64,000 nucleotides of DNA, from NCBI RefSeq assembly GCF_004571025.1, contig NZ_SPQT01000011.1, forward strand, positions 1 through 64,000. The letters are read 5' to 3'. The stretch is from Bradyrhizobium niftali (lineage in GTDB: Bacteria; Pseudomonadota; Alphaproteobacteria; Rhizobiales; Xanthobacteraceae). The position numbers and the translations under genes were made by a program. How positions within the stretch are numbered: the stretch's first letter is position 1; every line of letters starts with the position of its first letter. Of the stretch, positions 8,222 to 16,846 are shown in pieces. The notes beneath the pieces are model-generated. The model did not search any database, had not been told where the DNA came from, and saw only the letters and a program-made list of their open reading frames with translations.

Positions 8222-9073
8222 TCACGCAGGCCCGGTCGCGACCGGCGGGCCGCCGGCCTGGCCCCATTCCGACCATGAGCCGTCATAGAGCGCGGTGTCG
8301 GTGATCCCCAGGCGATAGAGCGCGAGCGTCAGCACGCCGGCCGACACGCCCGAGCCGCAGCTCGTCACCATCGGCGCGTCGAGCTTGACGCCCGCGCCAG
8401 TGAAAGCGGCGCGCAGATCCTCGAGCGGCTTCATCGTTCCGGTCGCGGCATCGAACAGGAGATTGTAGGGCACGTTGCGGGCGCCGGGGATGTGGCCGGA
8501 GCGGATGCCCGGCCGCGGCTCCGGCGCGCGCCCCTCGAAACGGTCGGCGGCGCGCGCGTCGATCACCTGCTCTTTGCCGCTTTCCAAATTGGCGACGAGT
8601 TGCTGCATGCTGCGCACGCGCTTGGCGTCGTAGCTCGCCTTGAACGTCGCAGGCTTCGGCTCCACCTCGCCGCTCTCGACGGAGCGCCCCTCGGCGCGCC
8701 ATTTCTTCAGGCCACCGTTGAGGATGCGCACATTGCCGTGGCCGAAAGCCAGGAACATCCACCACGCGCGCGGCGCGGCAACCCAGCCGCCGGCGTCGTA
8801 GAGGACGACGGTGTCGGCGTTGGAGATGCCGAGATTACCGACGTCCCGGCCGAACTGCTCGGCGCTCGGATACATGTGCGGCAACGGGTTGGAATGGTCC
8901 GACACCGCATCGACGTCGAAGAACACCGCGCCGGGCAGATGCGCAGCGAGATAGTCGTCCTTCGGCAGCGGCAGCACGCCCGGCAGCTTGAAGCTGGCGT
9001 CGAGCACCCTGACGTTGGCATCGTTGATATGGGCGGCGAGCCATTCGGTGGAGACGAGGGGGTCGGTGGTCAT
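8222..9073 (-). CDS. sseA: 3-mercaptopyruvate sulfurtransferase
   Basis: 283 residues with two rhodanese domains (about 5-125 and 155-280). The active-site loop is CGSGVSA with the catalytic Cys at 239; a CGSGV(S/T)A loop is the signature of mercaptopyruvate sulfurtransferases, as opposed to the CRKG-type loop of thiosulfate sulfurtransferases. It transfers sulfur from 3-mercaptopyruvate to a thiophilic acceptor in the cytoplasm. The AAGGA ribosome-binding site supports this ATG. A single-domain rhodanese follows downstream on the same strand, separated by about 200 bases with a palindromic repeat. Confidence 0.92.
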   Translation of the reverse strand: MTTDPLVSTEWLAAHINDANVRVLDASFKLPGVLPLPKDDYLAAHLPGAVFFDVDAVSDHSNPLPHMYPSAEQFGRDVGNLGISNADTVVLYDAGGWVAAPRAWWMFLAFGHGNVRILNGGLKKWRAEGRSVESGEVEPKPATFKASYDAKRVRSMQQLVANLESGKEQVIDARAADRFEGRAPEPRPGIRSGHIPGARNVPYNLLFDAATGTMKPLEDLRAAFTGAGVKLDAPMVTSCGSGVSAGVLTLALYRLGITDTALYDGSWSEWGQAGGPPVATGPA

Positions 9074-9147
9074 GCAGAGTTTTCCTTGTCATTCCGGTGC
9101 GTGCGCGCACGCGCGAGATTGAAGCCGTGCACATCACACTCCGCTGT

Positions 9148-9247
9148 CATCGCCCGGCTCGACCGGGCGATCCAGTATTCCAGAGGCGGTTGCGATTGAG
9201 CCGAGAGGCCGCGGCGTACTGGATTCCCCGCCTTCGCGGGGAATGAC
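9148..9247. repeat. Intergenic palindromic element
   Basis: An outer inverted repeat brings together CGATCCAGTA near 9169 and TACTGGATTC near 9217, with internal hairpins ATCGCCCGG...CCGGGCGAT and CCCCGC...GCGGGG. It fills most of the gap between the two rhodanese genes. Elements with this wording are common in Bradyrhizobium intergenic DNA. No coding potential. Confidence 0.6.
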
Positions 9248-9279
9248 GCTGGAGATTGGAGCGACAGCGAGGCACACCC

Positions 9280-9693
9280 TCACCCCTTCTTCTTCGGCTC
9301 CCATTGCTCCGTCGGGCCGCCGGCGTCGCGCCAGGCGGCGTAGCCGCCGGCGATGTGGGCGACGGGCTTGAGGCCCATGTCCTGCGCGGTCTTGGCCGCG
9401 AGCGCGGAGCGCATGCCGCCGGCGCAGTGGAAGACGAACTTCTTGTCTTCCTGGAACACCGGTTTTGCATAAGGGCTCTGCGGGTCGATCCAGAATTCCA
9501 GCATGCCGCGGGTGCAGGCGAACGCGCCGGGGATGCGGCCGTCGCGCTCGATCTCGCGGGGGTCGCGGATGTCGACGATGACGACATCGCCGTTCTTCGA
9601 GATTTCGATGGCGTCCTTGGCGGTGAGCGTCTCGATCTCGGCATTGGCCTCGTCGATCAGCGCCTTGATGCCGCGGGTGATGGTCTGGGGCAT
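9280..9693 (-). CDS. Single-domain rhodanese-like sulfurtransferase
   Basis: 137 residues starting MPQTITRGIKALIDEA. One rhodanese fold with the conserved DIRDPREIE entry and the active-site loop CAGGMRS (Cys near residue 96), so the nucleophile is present. The loop wording differs from sseA, which suggests a different acceptor. The start at 9693 is chosen over an upstream ATG at 9750, which would read through a palindromic repeat. It probably handles persulfide sulfur in the cytoplasm; the physiological partner is unknown. Confidence 0.88.
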   Translation of the reverse strand: MPQTITRGIKALIDEANAEIETLTAKDAIEISKNGDVVIVDIRDPREIERDGRIPGAFACTRGMLEFWIDPQSPYAKPVFQEDKKFVFHCAGGMRSALAAKTAQDMGLKPVAHIAGGYAAWRDAGGPTEQWEPKKKG

Positions 9694-9711
9694 GTGGTTC
9701 TCCCTCTTGTT

Positions 9712-9813
9712 GTCATTCCGGGGCGCGCGTAGCGCGAGCCCGGAATCCATTTCTCACCAACGCTGCGGCCCGATGGATTCCGGGCTCGATGCTTCGCATC
9801 GCCCCGGAATGAC
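9712..9813. repeat. Intergenic palindromic element, nested inverted repeats
   Basis: The outer arms are GTCATTCCGGGGCG and CGCCCCGGAATGAC. The inner arms are GAGCCCGGAATCCAT and ATGGATTCCGGGCTC. The whole can fold as a long hairpin. It lies between the end of the VWA gene and the start of the rhodanese gene and may also terminate transcription. Confidence 0.75.
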
Positions 9814-9824
9814 GACGGCGAGAG

Positions 9825-11000
9825 TCAGTGCGTCAATTCCTTCATCGCACCTTCGAGACCTTCGATGGTGATCGGGTACATCCGGTTGGCGAAGATGCGT
9901 TTGATGATGGTGGTGGATTCCGAATAGTCCCAGTGCTTCTGCGCGACCGGATTCAGCCACACCGAATGCGGATAGGTGCGGATGATGCGGTCGAGCCAGA
10001 CCGAGCCCGGCTCCTCGTTGACATGCTCGACCGAGCCGCCAGGCACCATGATCTCGTAAGGCGACATCGAGGCGTCGCCGACGAACACAACCTTGTAGTC
10101 GTGCGGGTATTTGTGCAGCACGTCCCAGGTCGGCGTGCGGTCGGTGAAGCGGCGCTTGTTCTGCTTCCACACGCCCTCATAGAGGCAGTTGTGGAAGTAG
10201 AAATACTCCATGTGCTTGAACTCGCTCTTCGCCGCCGAGAACAGCTCCTCGACCTGCTCGATATGCGCGTCCATCGAGCCGCCGATGTCGAAGAACACCA
10301 AGAGCTTCACCGCATTGCGCCGCTCGGGCCGCATGTGCACGTCGAGATAGCCGTGATTGGCGGTCTCGCGGATGGTGGTGTCGAGATCGAGCTCGTCAGG
10401 CGCGCCGGTGCGCGCGAACTTGCGCAGGCGCCGCAGCGCCACCTTGATGTTGCGGATGCCGAGCTCGACATTGCCGTCGAGATCCTTGAACTCGCGCTTG
10501 TCCCACACCTTCACGGCGCGGTTGTTGCGGTTCTTCTCCTGGCCGATGCGGACGCCTTCGGGATTGTAGCCGTAGGCGCCGAACGGCGAGGTGCCGGCCG
10601 TGCCGATCCACTTCGAGCCGCCCTGGTGCCGCCCCTTCTGCTCCTCGAGGCGCTTCTTCAGGGTCTCCATGAGCTTGTCCCAGCCCATGGCCTCGATCTG
10701 CTTCTTCTCTTCCTCGGTAAGGTATTTCTCGGCGAGCTTCTTCAGCCACTCCTCGGGGATCTCGGCCTTGTCCATGGCCTCGAGCAGGCTCTCCAGGCCC
10801 TTGAACACGGTGCCGAAGACGCGGTCGAACTTGTCGAGGTTGCGCTCGTCCTTCACCAGCGAGGCGCGCGACAGGTAGTAGAAATTCTCGACCGTGTAGT
10901 CCGCAAGGTCAGCGTCGAGCGCCTCCATCAGCGTGAGGTATTCGCGCAGCGTCACGGGGACCTGCGCGTCGCGCAGAGAAGTGAAGAATTGCAGGAACAT
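9825..11000 (-). CDS. VWA domain-containing protein (CoxE/ViaA type)
   Basis: 391 residues. The N-terminal 200 residues are helical and charged (FFTSLRDAQVPVTLREYL at the start); the C-terminal half is a von Willebrand A domain. The metal-ion adhesion site reads DIGGS rather than the canonical DxSxS, so the first Ser is replaced by Gly. Proteins of this type work with MoxR-family AAA ATPases to load metal or remodel protein complexes, and such an ATPase is encoded divergently at 11466. The start at 11000 is used; a much longer reading frame continues upstream through the neighbouring gene and is not credible. Confidence 0.85.
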   Translation of the reverse strand: MFLQFFTSLRDAQVPVTLREYLTLMEALDADLADYTVENFYYLSRASLVKDERNLDKFDRVFGTVFKGLESLLEAMDKAEIPEEWLKKLAEKYLTEEEKKQIEAMGWDKLMETLKKRLEEQKGRHQGGSKWIGTAGTSPFGAYGYNPEGVRIGQEKNRNNRAVKVWDKREFKDLDGNVELGIRNIKVALRRLRKFARTGAPDELDLDTTIRETANHGYLDVHMRPERRNAVKLLVFFDIGGSMDAHIEQVEELFSAAKSEFKHMEYFYFHNCLYEGVWKQNKRRFTDRTPTWDVLHKYPHDYKVVFVGDASMSPYEIMVPGGSVEHVNEEPGSVWLDRIIRTYPHSVWLNPVAQKHWDYSESTTIIKRIFANRMYPITIEGLEGAMKELTH

Positions 11001-11123
11001 GGGTGACAGATTGCCCGTCGGGGGGCGAACGTCAAGGGGCGGAGGCCGCGGCCGGGCGCTGGACCGGGAGGGTTTTTGCTCTAGAATTGACCACCTCACG
11101 GGGTTGTTTTGGGGACATTTGCA

Positions 11124-11369
11124 ATGGGAATTCTCGCAGCACTCATCATCGGTGCGATCGCCGGCTGGCTCGCCGGCAAGATTGTCCACGGGGCGGGATT
11201 TGGGCTGATCGGCAACATCGTCGTCGGCATCATCGGCGCACTGGTGGCGGGCTGGGTGCTGCCTCAGCTGCACATCCAGCTCGCGACCGGTACCGTCGGC
11301 GCGATCGTGGACGCCACCATCGGCGCGGTGATTGTGCTCGTCATCCTTTCGCTGATAAAACGGGTCTGA
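11124..11369 (+). CDS. GlsB/YeaQ/YmgE family membrane protein
   Basis: 81 residues, three hydrophobic segments rich in Gly and Ala (about 2-20, 28-48, 56-78). The GAIAGWLAGKIV...GLIGNIVVGIIGALVAGWVL wording is typical of the transglycosylase-associated/GlsB family, small inner-membrane proteins induced by stress in several bacteria. Start taken at 11124; an ATG at 11109 would add five residues. It lies between the divergent VWA and MoxR genes and has its own terminator, so a functional link to them is only positional. Confidence 0.88.
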   Translation: MGILAALIIGAIAGWLAGKIVHGAGFGLIGNIVVGIIGALVAGWVLPQLHIQLATGTVGAIVDATIGAVIVLVILSLIKRV

Positions 11370-11385
11370 AAGCCTGACCGAACCA

Positions 11386-11412
11386 GGAACGGCCGCCATG
11401 AGCGGCCGTTCC
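11386..11412 (+). terminator. Terminator hairpin after the GlsB-type gene
   Basis: A perfect 11-bp stem, GGAACGGCCGC with GCGGCCGTTCC, has a 5-base loop and only a short CTT tail. Confidence 0.65.
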
Positions 11413-11465
11413 CTTGTCGCGACGGGGCTTAGCGCCTCGCGCCGACGATCATTTAAGGACGCGCA

Positions 11466-12308
11466 ATGAAATTTACCGGCACCAAGGACTATGTTGCGAC
11501 CGACGATCTCAAGGTCGCCGTCAATGCCTCGATCGTGCTGGAGCGCCCACTCCTCATCAAGGGCGAGCCCGGCACCGGCAAGACGGTGCTGGCCGAGGAA
11601 GTGGCGAAGGCGCTGAACGCACCGCTTCTGACCTGGCACATCAAGTCCACCACCAAGGCGCAGCAGGGCCTCTACGAATACGACGCGGTGTCGCGCCTGC
11701 GCGACAGCCAGCTCGGCGATGCGCGGGTTTCCGACATCGGGAACTACATCAAGCGCGGCAAGCTTTGGGAGGCCTTCACCGCCGAGCAGCGCCCGGTGCT
11801 GCTGATCGACGAGATCGACAAGGCCGACATCGAATTCCCGAACGACCTCTTGCTCGAGCTCGACCGCATGGAATTCCATGTCTACGAGACCGGCGAGACG
11901 ATCAAGGCCAAGCAGCGCCCGATCATGATGATCACCTCCAACAACGAGAAGGAGCTGCCGGACGCCTTCCTGCGCCGCTGCTTCTTCCACTACATCAAAT
12001 TCCCCGACGCCGACACGATGGGCCGGATCGTCGACGTCCACTTCCCCGGCATCAAGAAGCGCCTGGTGGAAGAAGCGCTGCGCATCTTCTTCGAGGTGCG
12101 CGAGGTGCCGGGCCTGAAGAAGAAGCCCTCGACCTCCGAGCTGCTCGACTGGCTGAAGCTGCTGCTCAACGAGGACATGAGCGTCGAGCAGCTCCGCGAA
12201 CGCGACCCACGCAAGCTGATCCCGCCGCTGCACGGCGCGCTGCTCAAGAACGAGCAGGACGTGCATTTGTTCGAGCGGCTGGCGTTCTTGAGCCGAAGGG
12301 AAGTGTAG
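11466..12308 (+). CDS. MoxR-family AAA+ ATPase
   Basis: 280 residues. Walker A GEPGTGKT at 33-40, Walker B LLIDE at 112-116 and sensor 1 in MITSNNEKELPDAFLRRC. The C-terminal lid region follows. This is the MoxR/RavA/CoxD branch of AAA+ proteins, chaperone-like ATPases that act with a VWA partner on metalloenzyme maturation or envelope stress. The likely partner is the divergent VWA protein at 9825. Start is well supported by a purine-rich run before the ATG. Confidence 0.92.
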   Translation: MKFTGTKDYVATDDLKVAVNASIVLERPLLIKGEPGTGKTVLAEEVAKALNAPLLTWHIKSTTKAQQGLYEYDAVSRLRDSQLGDARVSDIGNYIKRGKLWEAFTAEQRPVLLIDEIDKADIEFPNDLLLELDRMEFHVYETGETIKAKQRPIMMITSNNEKELPDAFLRRCFFHYIKFPDADTMGRIVDVHFPGIKKRLVEEALRIFFEVREVPGLKKKPSTSELLDWLKLLLNEDMSVEQLRERDPRKLIPPLHGALLKNEQDVHLFERLAFLSRREV

Positions 12309-12334
12309 GCGGCGTCGCCAACCACACGCCCGGT

Positions 12335-12460
12335 GTCGTCCCGGCGAAGGCCGGGACCCATACCGCGTGATTTATCGATGCGGATAGTCGGCGTTCCGGA
12401 CGACTAGTCTTCGTCAAACCTCTCCCTGTGGTTATGGGTCCCGGCCTTCGCCGGGACGAC
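12335..12460. repeat. Perfect 28-bp inverted repeat with 70-base loop
   Basis: Arms at 12335-12362 and 12433-12460 are perfectly complementary and begin GTCGTCCCGGCGAAGG. Each arm also folds on itself (CCCGGC...GCCGGG). It begins 27 bases after the MoxR stop codon, so it may serve as that gene's terminator. Confidence 0.85.
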
Positions 12461-12492
12461 ATTGGGGAGGCATTTGCGTGCTGCTCCCACAT

Positions 12493-12573
12493 CGTCATTG
12501 CGAGCGCAGCGAAGCAATCCAGAATCTTTCCGCGGGTAGCAGTCTGGATTGCTTCGCTGCGCTCGCAATGACG
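12493..12573. repeat. CGTCATTGCGAG palindrome, copy 1 (symmetric type)
   Basis: A perfect 31-bp inverted repeat (12493-12523 with 12543-12573) has a 19-base loop. The arms start CGTCATTGCGAGCGCAGCG and end in AATCCAGA. Seven more full copies and one truncated copy of this family lie between 53.4 and 63.0 kb in this window. Confidence 0.92.
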
Positions 12574-12689
12574 GAGCAAGGGGCAACGGCTTCGCTCTTC
12601 CGGTTCGCATTTTGAATCACAGACGCACCTTCTCATTCTCGCGGCGCATTTCGCCCGAGCTTTGGTCTCTCCATCGCCCTCCAGAAATG

Positions 12690-12850
12690 AGGGCGCAGGG
12701 AAGGCCGGGTGCCGGCTGGCACCCACGGTCCGCCGTGCGAAAGCACACGCAGAAAAACTGCACAGCGGCATACAGGTGAAGCCGTACACACGGCCTTCCC
12801 TGCGCGATGGTCGGACGGCTTATGCCGCGCTCTCCCGGGAGCCGAACTTT
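12690..12850. repeat. Highly structured noncoding element
   Basis: A perfect 15-bp inverted repeat (GCGCAGGGAAGGCCG at 12693-12707 with its complement at 12791-12805) encloses two smaller hairpins: GGGTGCC/GGCACCC at 12707-12724 with a 4-base loop, and CACGG/CCGTG directly after. The nested design suggests a structured RNA or a dispersed DNA element. I recall very similar wording recurring in Bradyrhizobium genomes, but I cannot verify copy number here. Confidence 0.55.
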
Positions 12851-13207
12851 CCTTCTGGCCTCCCTCACCCCGCGAATTGACGATGCCGTCCGCCCGGTTG
12901 GGCTCGCGCGCATCTCCGCGACAGGCTTGACCGTAGCAACGACGGCCAGGACCACACGGTTTTGCCGTACGCGTTCAGCGCCGTTCGTCTACACGCGGCC
13001 GCGGACTCACAGGGACTACCCGCCCTGCCCGCACCCTCTCGTGCCGACGCTGCCGCGTCCACCGCAACCCGGCCCGCGTTTCGAACGACTCGCGAACCGC
13101 CCCTCTTCGTCGGGCCGGGCTGCTTCGATTCATACCGCAATTCCGAATTTCGGTAAAGTGGAATATTTTCGTGCGAAGCGGTTGACGAGCGAGCGACACA
13201 GCAAAGC

Positions 13208-13324
13208 TCGTAGGGTGGGTTAGCGTCAGCGTAACCCACCTCTTTGGTCTCCGTGTCGAGAGAAGCGGTGGGTTACGCCGCGCGGACTGCGCTTCGCGCA
13301 GCCGCCAGCTAACCCACCCTACGA
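13208..13324. repeat. GTAGGGTGGGTTAGC inverted repeat
   Basis: A 17-bp perfect inverted repeat, TCGTAGGGTGGGTTAGC at 13208-13224 and its complement at 13308-13324. A second, inner pair is nested between them (GTAACCCACC at 13231, GGTGGGTTAC at 13267). It ends 4 bases before the stop codon of the GMC oxidoreductase gene on the minus strand and may terminate it. Confidence 0.85.
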
Positions 13325-13327
13325 AGC

Positions 13328-14974
13328 CTACGCCACAGCAGCATCCGGCACGCGCGCGGACTCCATCGGCTGCTTGCCGCGGATGAGGTCCGAGGCACGG
13401 TCGGCGATCATCATCGTGGAGGCGTTGAGGTTCGCCGAGATCATGCGTGGCATCACGGAGGCGTCGATCACGCGGAGGCCTTCCAACCCGTGGACGCGGA
13501 GCTGGTCGTCGACCACCGCCCAGGTGGAATCCGCCGGGCCCATGCGGCAGGTGCAGCCGGGGTGGAAGGTGGTGGTGCCGCGTTCGGTGGCGGCGGCGAG
13601 GAATTCGTCGTCGGTGTTGATGTTGGGGCCGGGGAAATCCTCGTAGGCGTAATAGGGCGACAGCGGCGCGGACTTCAAGAGGCGCCGTGCGAGCTTCATG
13701 CCGCCGACGATGACGCGGCGGTCGAGCTCGGCGTCGAGATAGTTGGTCTGGATGATCGGCGGCGCAAAGGGATCGGCCGAGCGGATGCGAACATAGCCGC
13801 GGCTCTCGGGACGCTGCTGCCAGGAGGCCACCGTCATGCCGGGCTCGTCCTCGAGCTGGCCCTGCACGCCTTCCTTGTAGCTTGCGGGGGTAAAGGTGAG
13901 CTGCAGGTCGGAGCTCTCGGCGCTCTCGCCGGAGTGCCAGAAGCAATAGACCATGGTCGGCGACAGCGAGAGCAGGCCGCGACGCGCGGTCGCCCATTTC
14001 AGCGCCTCGATCCAGAGCGAGAGACCGCGGCGAAGCTCGTTGATGGTCTTGATGTCTTTTACGCGCGCGACCGTGCGCGGCGCGTAATGATCCTGCAGGC
14101 CTTCGCCGACGGGCAAAGCGTGACGCACGGCGATGCCGTGCGCGGCCAGCAGGTCCGGCGAGCCGACGCCGGAGAGCTGGAGCAGCTGCGGCGAATTATA
14201 GGTGCCGCCGGAGAGGATCACTTCCTTGTTGGCGCGCACTTCCACCGGCGTGCCGCCGCAGCCGCCCTTGGTGTAGCGCACGCCGACGGCGCGCTTGCCT
14301 TCGAAAATGATCTCGGTCGCGTGCGCGTGGGTGTGCACATGCACGTTCGGCCGCTTCATCGCGGGCTTCAGGAACGCCGTGGAACCGGAGACGCGCAAGC
14401 CGTTGTTGATGGTGCGCTGGCAGTAGGAGACGCCTTCCTGCTTCGCGCCGTTGTAGTCGGGGTTGCGCGGGATGCCGAGCGAGACCGCGCCCTCCATGAA
14501 GGCCTCGCAGAGCGGATCGCGCCAGTCCATGGTGGTGACGATGAGGTTGCCGTCGCGGCCGCGATAGGTGTCCTCGCCCTCGCCGACCCGCTTCTCCAGC
14601 CGCTTGAAGTAGGGCAGCACGTCGGCATAGCCCCAGCCGCGATTGCCCATCTGCGCCCAGGTGTCGAAATCCATGCGCTGGCCGCGATTGTAGATGTGGC
14701 CGTTGATCGAGGACGAACCGCCGAGCGTCTTGCCGCGCGGCGCGTAGATGCTGCGCCCGCCGGTCCAGGGCCCCGGCTCCTGCTGGTAGGCCCAGTTGAT
14801 GCTCTTCATGTGGAAGGTCTTGATGAAGCCCGCCGGCAGATGGATGTACGGGTGCCAGTCGCTCGGGCCCGCCTCGAGCACGCAGACGCTAACGTTCGGA
14901 TCTTCGCTCAGCCGGCTGGTCAGCACGCAGCCGGCCGAGCCCGCGCCGACGATCACATAATCAAATCTGTCCAT
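13328..14974 (-). CDS. GMC-family FAD oxidoreductase (choline dehydrogenase-like)
   Basis: 548 residues. FAD-binding GAGSAG at 10-15, GMC signature RGKTLGGSSSINGHIYNRG near residue 80, and a second signature in SGGTYNSPQLLQLSG. The active-site region has HPGCTCRMG and NLNAST, the His/Asn pair used by choline and alcohol dehydrogenases of this family. It oxidises an alcohol to an aldehyde, passing electrons to the respiratory chain or oxygen; the substrate is not clear. The acetyltransferase gene lies 14 bases upstream on the same strand and is probably co-transcribed. Confidence 0.92.
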   Translation of the reverse strand: MDRFDYVIVGAGSAGCVLTSRLSEDPNVSVCVLEAGPSDWHPYIHLPAGFIKTFHMKSINWAYQQEPGPWTGGRSIYAPRGKTLGGSSSINGHIYNRGQRMDFDTWAQMGNRGWGYADVLPYFKRLEKRVGEGEDTYRGRDGNLIVTTMDWRDPLCEAFMEGAVSLGIPRNPDYNGAKQEGVSYCQRTINNGLRVSGSTAFLKPAMKRPNVHVHTHAHATEIIFEGKRAVGVRYTKGGCGGTPVEVRANKEVILSGGTYNSPQLLQLSGVGSPDLLAAHGIAVRHALPVGEGLQDHYAPRTVARVKDIKTINELRRGLSLWIEALKWATARRGLLSLSPTMVYCFWHSGESAESSDLQLTFTPASYKEGVQGQLEDEPGMTVASWQQRPESRGYVRIRSADPFAPPIIQTNYLDAELDRRVIVGGMKLARRLLKSAPLSPYYAYEDFPGPNINTDDEFLAAATERGTTTFHPGCTCRMGPADSTWAVVDDQLRVHGLEGLRVIDASVMPRMISANLNASTMMIADRASDLIRGKQPMESARVPDAAVA

Positions 14975-14988
14975 GGTGCCTCGGCCGC

Positions 14989-15582
14989 TCAGCGCGGCTT
15001 GTCGTTGAGTTGATAATTCAAATGCGTCTGTACCGTCGGCCATTCGGCGGCGGTGATGCTGTAGACCACGGTGTCGCGCAGCGTGCCGTTCGGCGCGACC
15101 TGGTGGCTGCGCAGAATGCCGTCCTGCTTGGCGCCGAGGCGCTCGATGGCGCGGCGACTCTGGTGGTTGAAGAAGTGCGTGCGGAATTCGACCGCGATGC
15201 AGTTCAGCGTCTCGAAGGCGTGCCGGAGCAGCAGCAGCTTGCACTGCGTGTTCAGCGGGCCGCGCTGCGCGCTCTTGCCATACCAGGTCGAGCCGATCTC
15301 GACGCGGCGGTTGGCGGCATCGATGTTCATGTAGGTCGTCATGCCGACGATGTTGCCGCCGGCATCGAACACGGTGAACGGCAGCATCGAGCCCGCGGCC
15401 TGCAAGGCCAGGCGGCGGTCGATCTCCTTGCCCATGTTCTCGGGCAGGGGAATCGCGGTGTACCAGAGCTTCGAGAGCTCGCCGTCCTTCACGGCCTCCA
15501 CCAACCCCTCGATATGCTGATGCGACAGCGGCTCGAGACGGGCGTGCTGTCCACGCAGGGTGACGGGATCAGGCCAGGGCAT
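14989..15582 (-). CDS. GNAT family N-acetyltransferase (RimJ/RimL type)
   Basis: 197 residues. The order of elements fits the Acetyltransf_3 branch: N-terminal LRGQHARLEPLSHQHIEGL, central VGMTTYMNIDAANRRVEIG strand pair, the CoA-binding turn around YGKSAQRGPLNTQCK, and NHQSRRAIERLGAKQDGILR near the end. It would acetylate a protein N-terminus or a small amine using acetyl-CoA. An AAGGAG ribosome-binding site supports the ATG at 15582. First gene of a two-gene unit with the GMC oxidoreductase. Confidence 0.87.
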   Translation of the reverse strand: MPWPDPVTLRGQHARLEPLSHQHIEGLVEAVKDGELSKLWYTAIPLPENMGKEIDRRLALQAAGSMLPFTVFDAGGNIVGMTTYMNIDAANRRVEIGSTWYGKSAQRGPLNTQCKLLLLRHAFETLNCIAVEFRTHFFNHQSRRAIERLGAKQDGILRSHQVAPNGTLRDTVVYSITAAEWPTVQTHLNYQLNDKPR

Positions 15583-15632
15583 TGTAGTCTCTCCTTACGT
15601 CATTGTGCGGCGAGGCAGCCGGACTGCCAGAT

Positions 15633-15736
15633 CCTCATCCTGAGGAGCGCGGAACGCGCGTCTCGAAGGATGAAGGCCCGGCTGGTGGCCTCGCCCTTCG
15701 AGACGCGCGCGAAGGGCGCGCTCCTCAGGGTGAGGG
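15633..15736. repeat. CCTCATCCTGAGGAGC palindromic element
   Basis: Outer arms are CCTCATCCTGAGGAGCGC and GCGCTCCTCAGGGTGAGG (one mismatch). Inner arms are CGCGTCTCGAAGGATGAAGGC and its near complement GCCCTTCGAGACGCG. The element fills the gap between the lactonase and acetyltransferase genes. Confidence 0.85.
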
Positions 15737-15783
15737 TCTGATGGTTGCATTGCCTCTCTCGCAATGACGGTAACTAGCACCGT

Positions 15784-16710
15784 TTATTTGTTTAGGAAAT
15801 TGAGAGGCAAACCGCCGCGCGGCCAGTCCATGGCGATCAGCTCGCCCTTGCCTGACAGCGTGATGTAGGCGGTCTTCAGCCCGGGGCCGCCGAAGGCGAT
15901 GTTGGTGGTGACGCGGTCGCCGGTCTGGACCTGCTCGACCAGGGTCCCATCCGGCGCGATCACCGAGATGCAGCCGGAGACGAGGGTGGCGACGCAGACA
16001 TTGCCGTTCGCCTCCACCGCGAGCGAGTCGAACATCTGGTAGCCGCCGAGGCCGCAGATCGGCGTGCCCCGTTCGCCGCGGTAGATCGGCTCGCGCGGCT
16101 TGAGCGTGCCGGGGGCGGAGAGCTCATAGGCCCAGAGCCGCCCCGTCGGCGTTTCCGCGATGTAGACCGTGTTTTCGTCCGGCGACAGCCCGATGCCGTT
16201 GGCCGGCAGCACGCCGTGCACGACCTCCACGATCTCGGTCATGCCGGGCTTGAGGTAGTACATGCCGCCGACGTCCATCTCGCGCGCGCGGCGCTTGCCG
16301 AGATCGGAGAACCAGAGGCCGCCGTGCCTGTCGAACACCAGATCGTTCGGGCCGCGCAGATCGTGCTCGCCGCATTTGGTCACGACGGTCTCGACCTTGC
16401 CCGATTGCAGATCGACGCGCTGGATCGAGCCGCCGAGATAGCCGTCCGGCTGCGGGCCCGGCATGATCATCTTGCCGGTCGGGATCCAGGAGAAGCCGCC
16501 ATTGTTGCAGATGTAGATCTTGCCGTCGGGGCCGAGGGCCGCGCCATTCGGCCCGCCCGGCACCTCGGCGACGATCTCCTTGCGGCCGTCGGGATGGATT
16601 CGGGTCAGGCGCTGGCCGCGGATCTCCACCAGCACCACCGAGCCGTCCGGCATCACGACCGGCCCTTCGGGAAATTCGAGGTCGGTGGCGAGAACGCGGA
16701 CGTCAGACAT
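15784..16710 (-). CDS. SMP-30/gluconolactonase family protein
   Basis: 308 residues, a six-bladed beta-propeller lactonase. The family wording is clear: the metal ligand Glu in LEFPEGPVV near residue 15, PNDLVFDRHGGLWFSD in the middle and NGIGLSPDENTVYIAE. These enzymes hydrolyse sugar lactones (gluconolactone, others) using a bound divalent cation. A GGGAGG ribosome-binding site precedes the ATG. No sugar dehydrogenase is adjacent, so the lactone substrate is open. Confidence 0.9.
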   Translation of the reverse strand: MSDVRVLATDLEFPEGPVVMPDGSVVLVEIRGQRLTRIHPDGRKEIVAEVPGGPNGAALGPDGKIYICNNGGFSWIPTGKMIMPGPQPDGYLGGSIQRVDLQSGKVETVVTKCGEHDLRGPNDLVFDRHGGLWFSDLGKRRAREMDVGGMYYLKPGMTEIVEVVHGVLPANGIGLSPDENTVYIAETPTGRLWAYELSAPGTLKPREPIYRGERGTPICGLGGYQMFDSLAVEANGNVCVATLVSGCISVIAPDGTLVEQVQTGDRVTTNIAFGGPGLKTAYITLSGKGELIAMDWPRGGLPLNFLNK

Positions 16711-16846
16711 TTGAGACCCTCCCGGCTGCTTGTTATGGCTTGCACGGGATGTCCGGCACGGGCCTCCACACGCAAGATTTACCCGTGGTTATGACAAAGT
16801 CACCGGGGCTTGCCAAGCAAGCGGGACGGTATGCCAGCGTTGCGCC

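Larger units (their letters stand above)
12309..13327. other. 1-kb noncoding region made of stacked repeats
   Basis: No credible gene. Four different inverted-repeat elements are packed here (12335-12460, 12493-12573, 12690-12850, 13208-13324; each listed separately). Overlapping open frames of 60-180 codons exist on both strands, but they run straight through the repeats, change reading frame between strands and lack family resemblance. The stretch 12850-13200 has no feature I can name apart from a drop in GC around 13135-13200. Confidence 0.7.

Noticed and set aside
12549..13239. Several overlapping open frames of 60-180 codons on both strands
   Set aside because: They run through palindromic elements, have no ribosome-binding sites or family resemblance, and both strands are equally open, as expected for GC-rich noncoding DNA.
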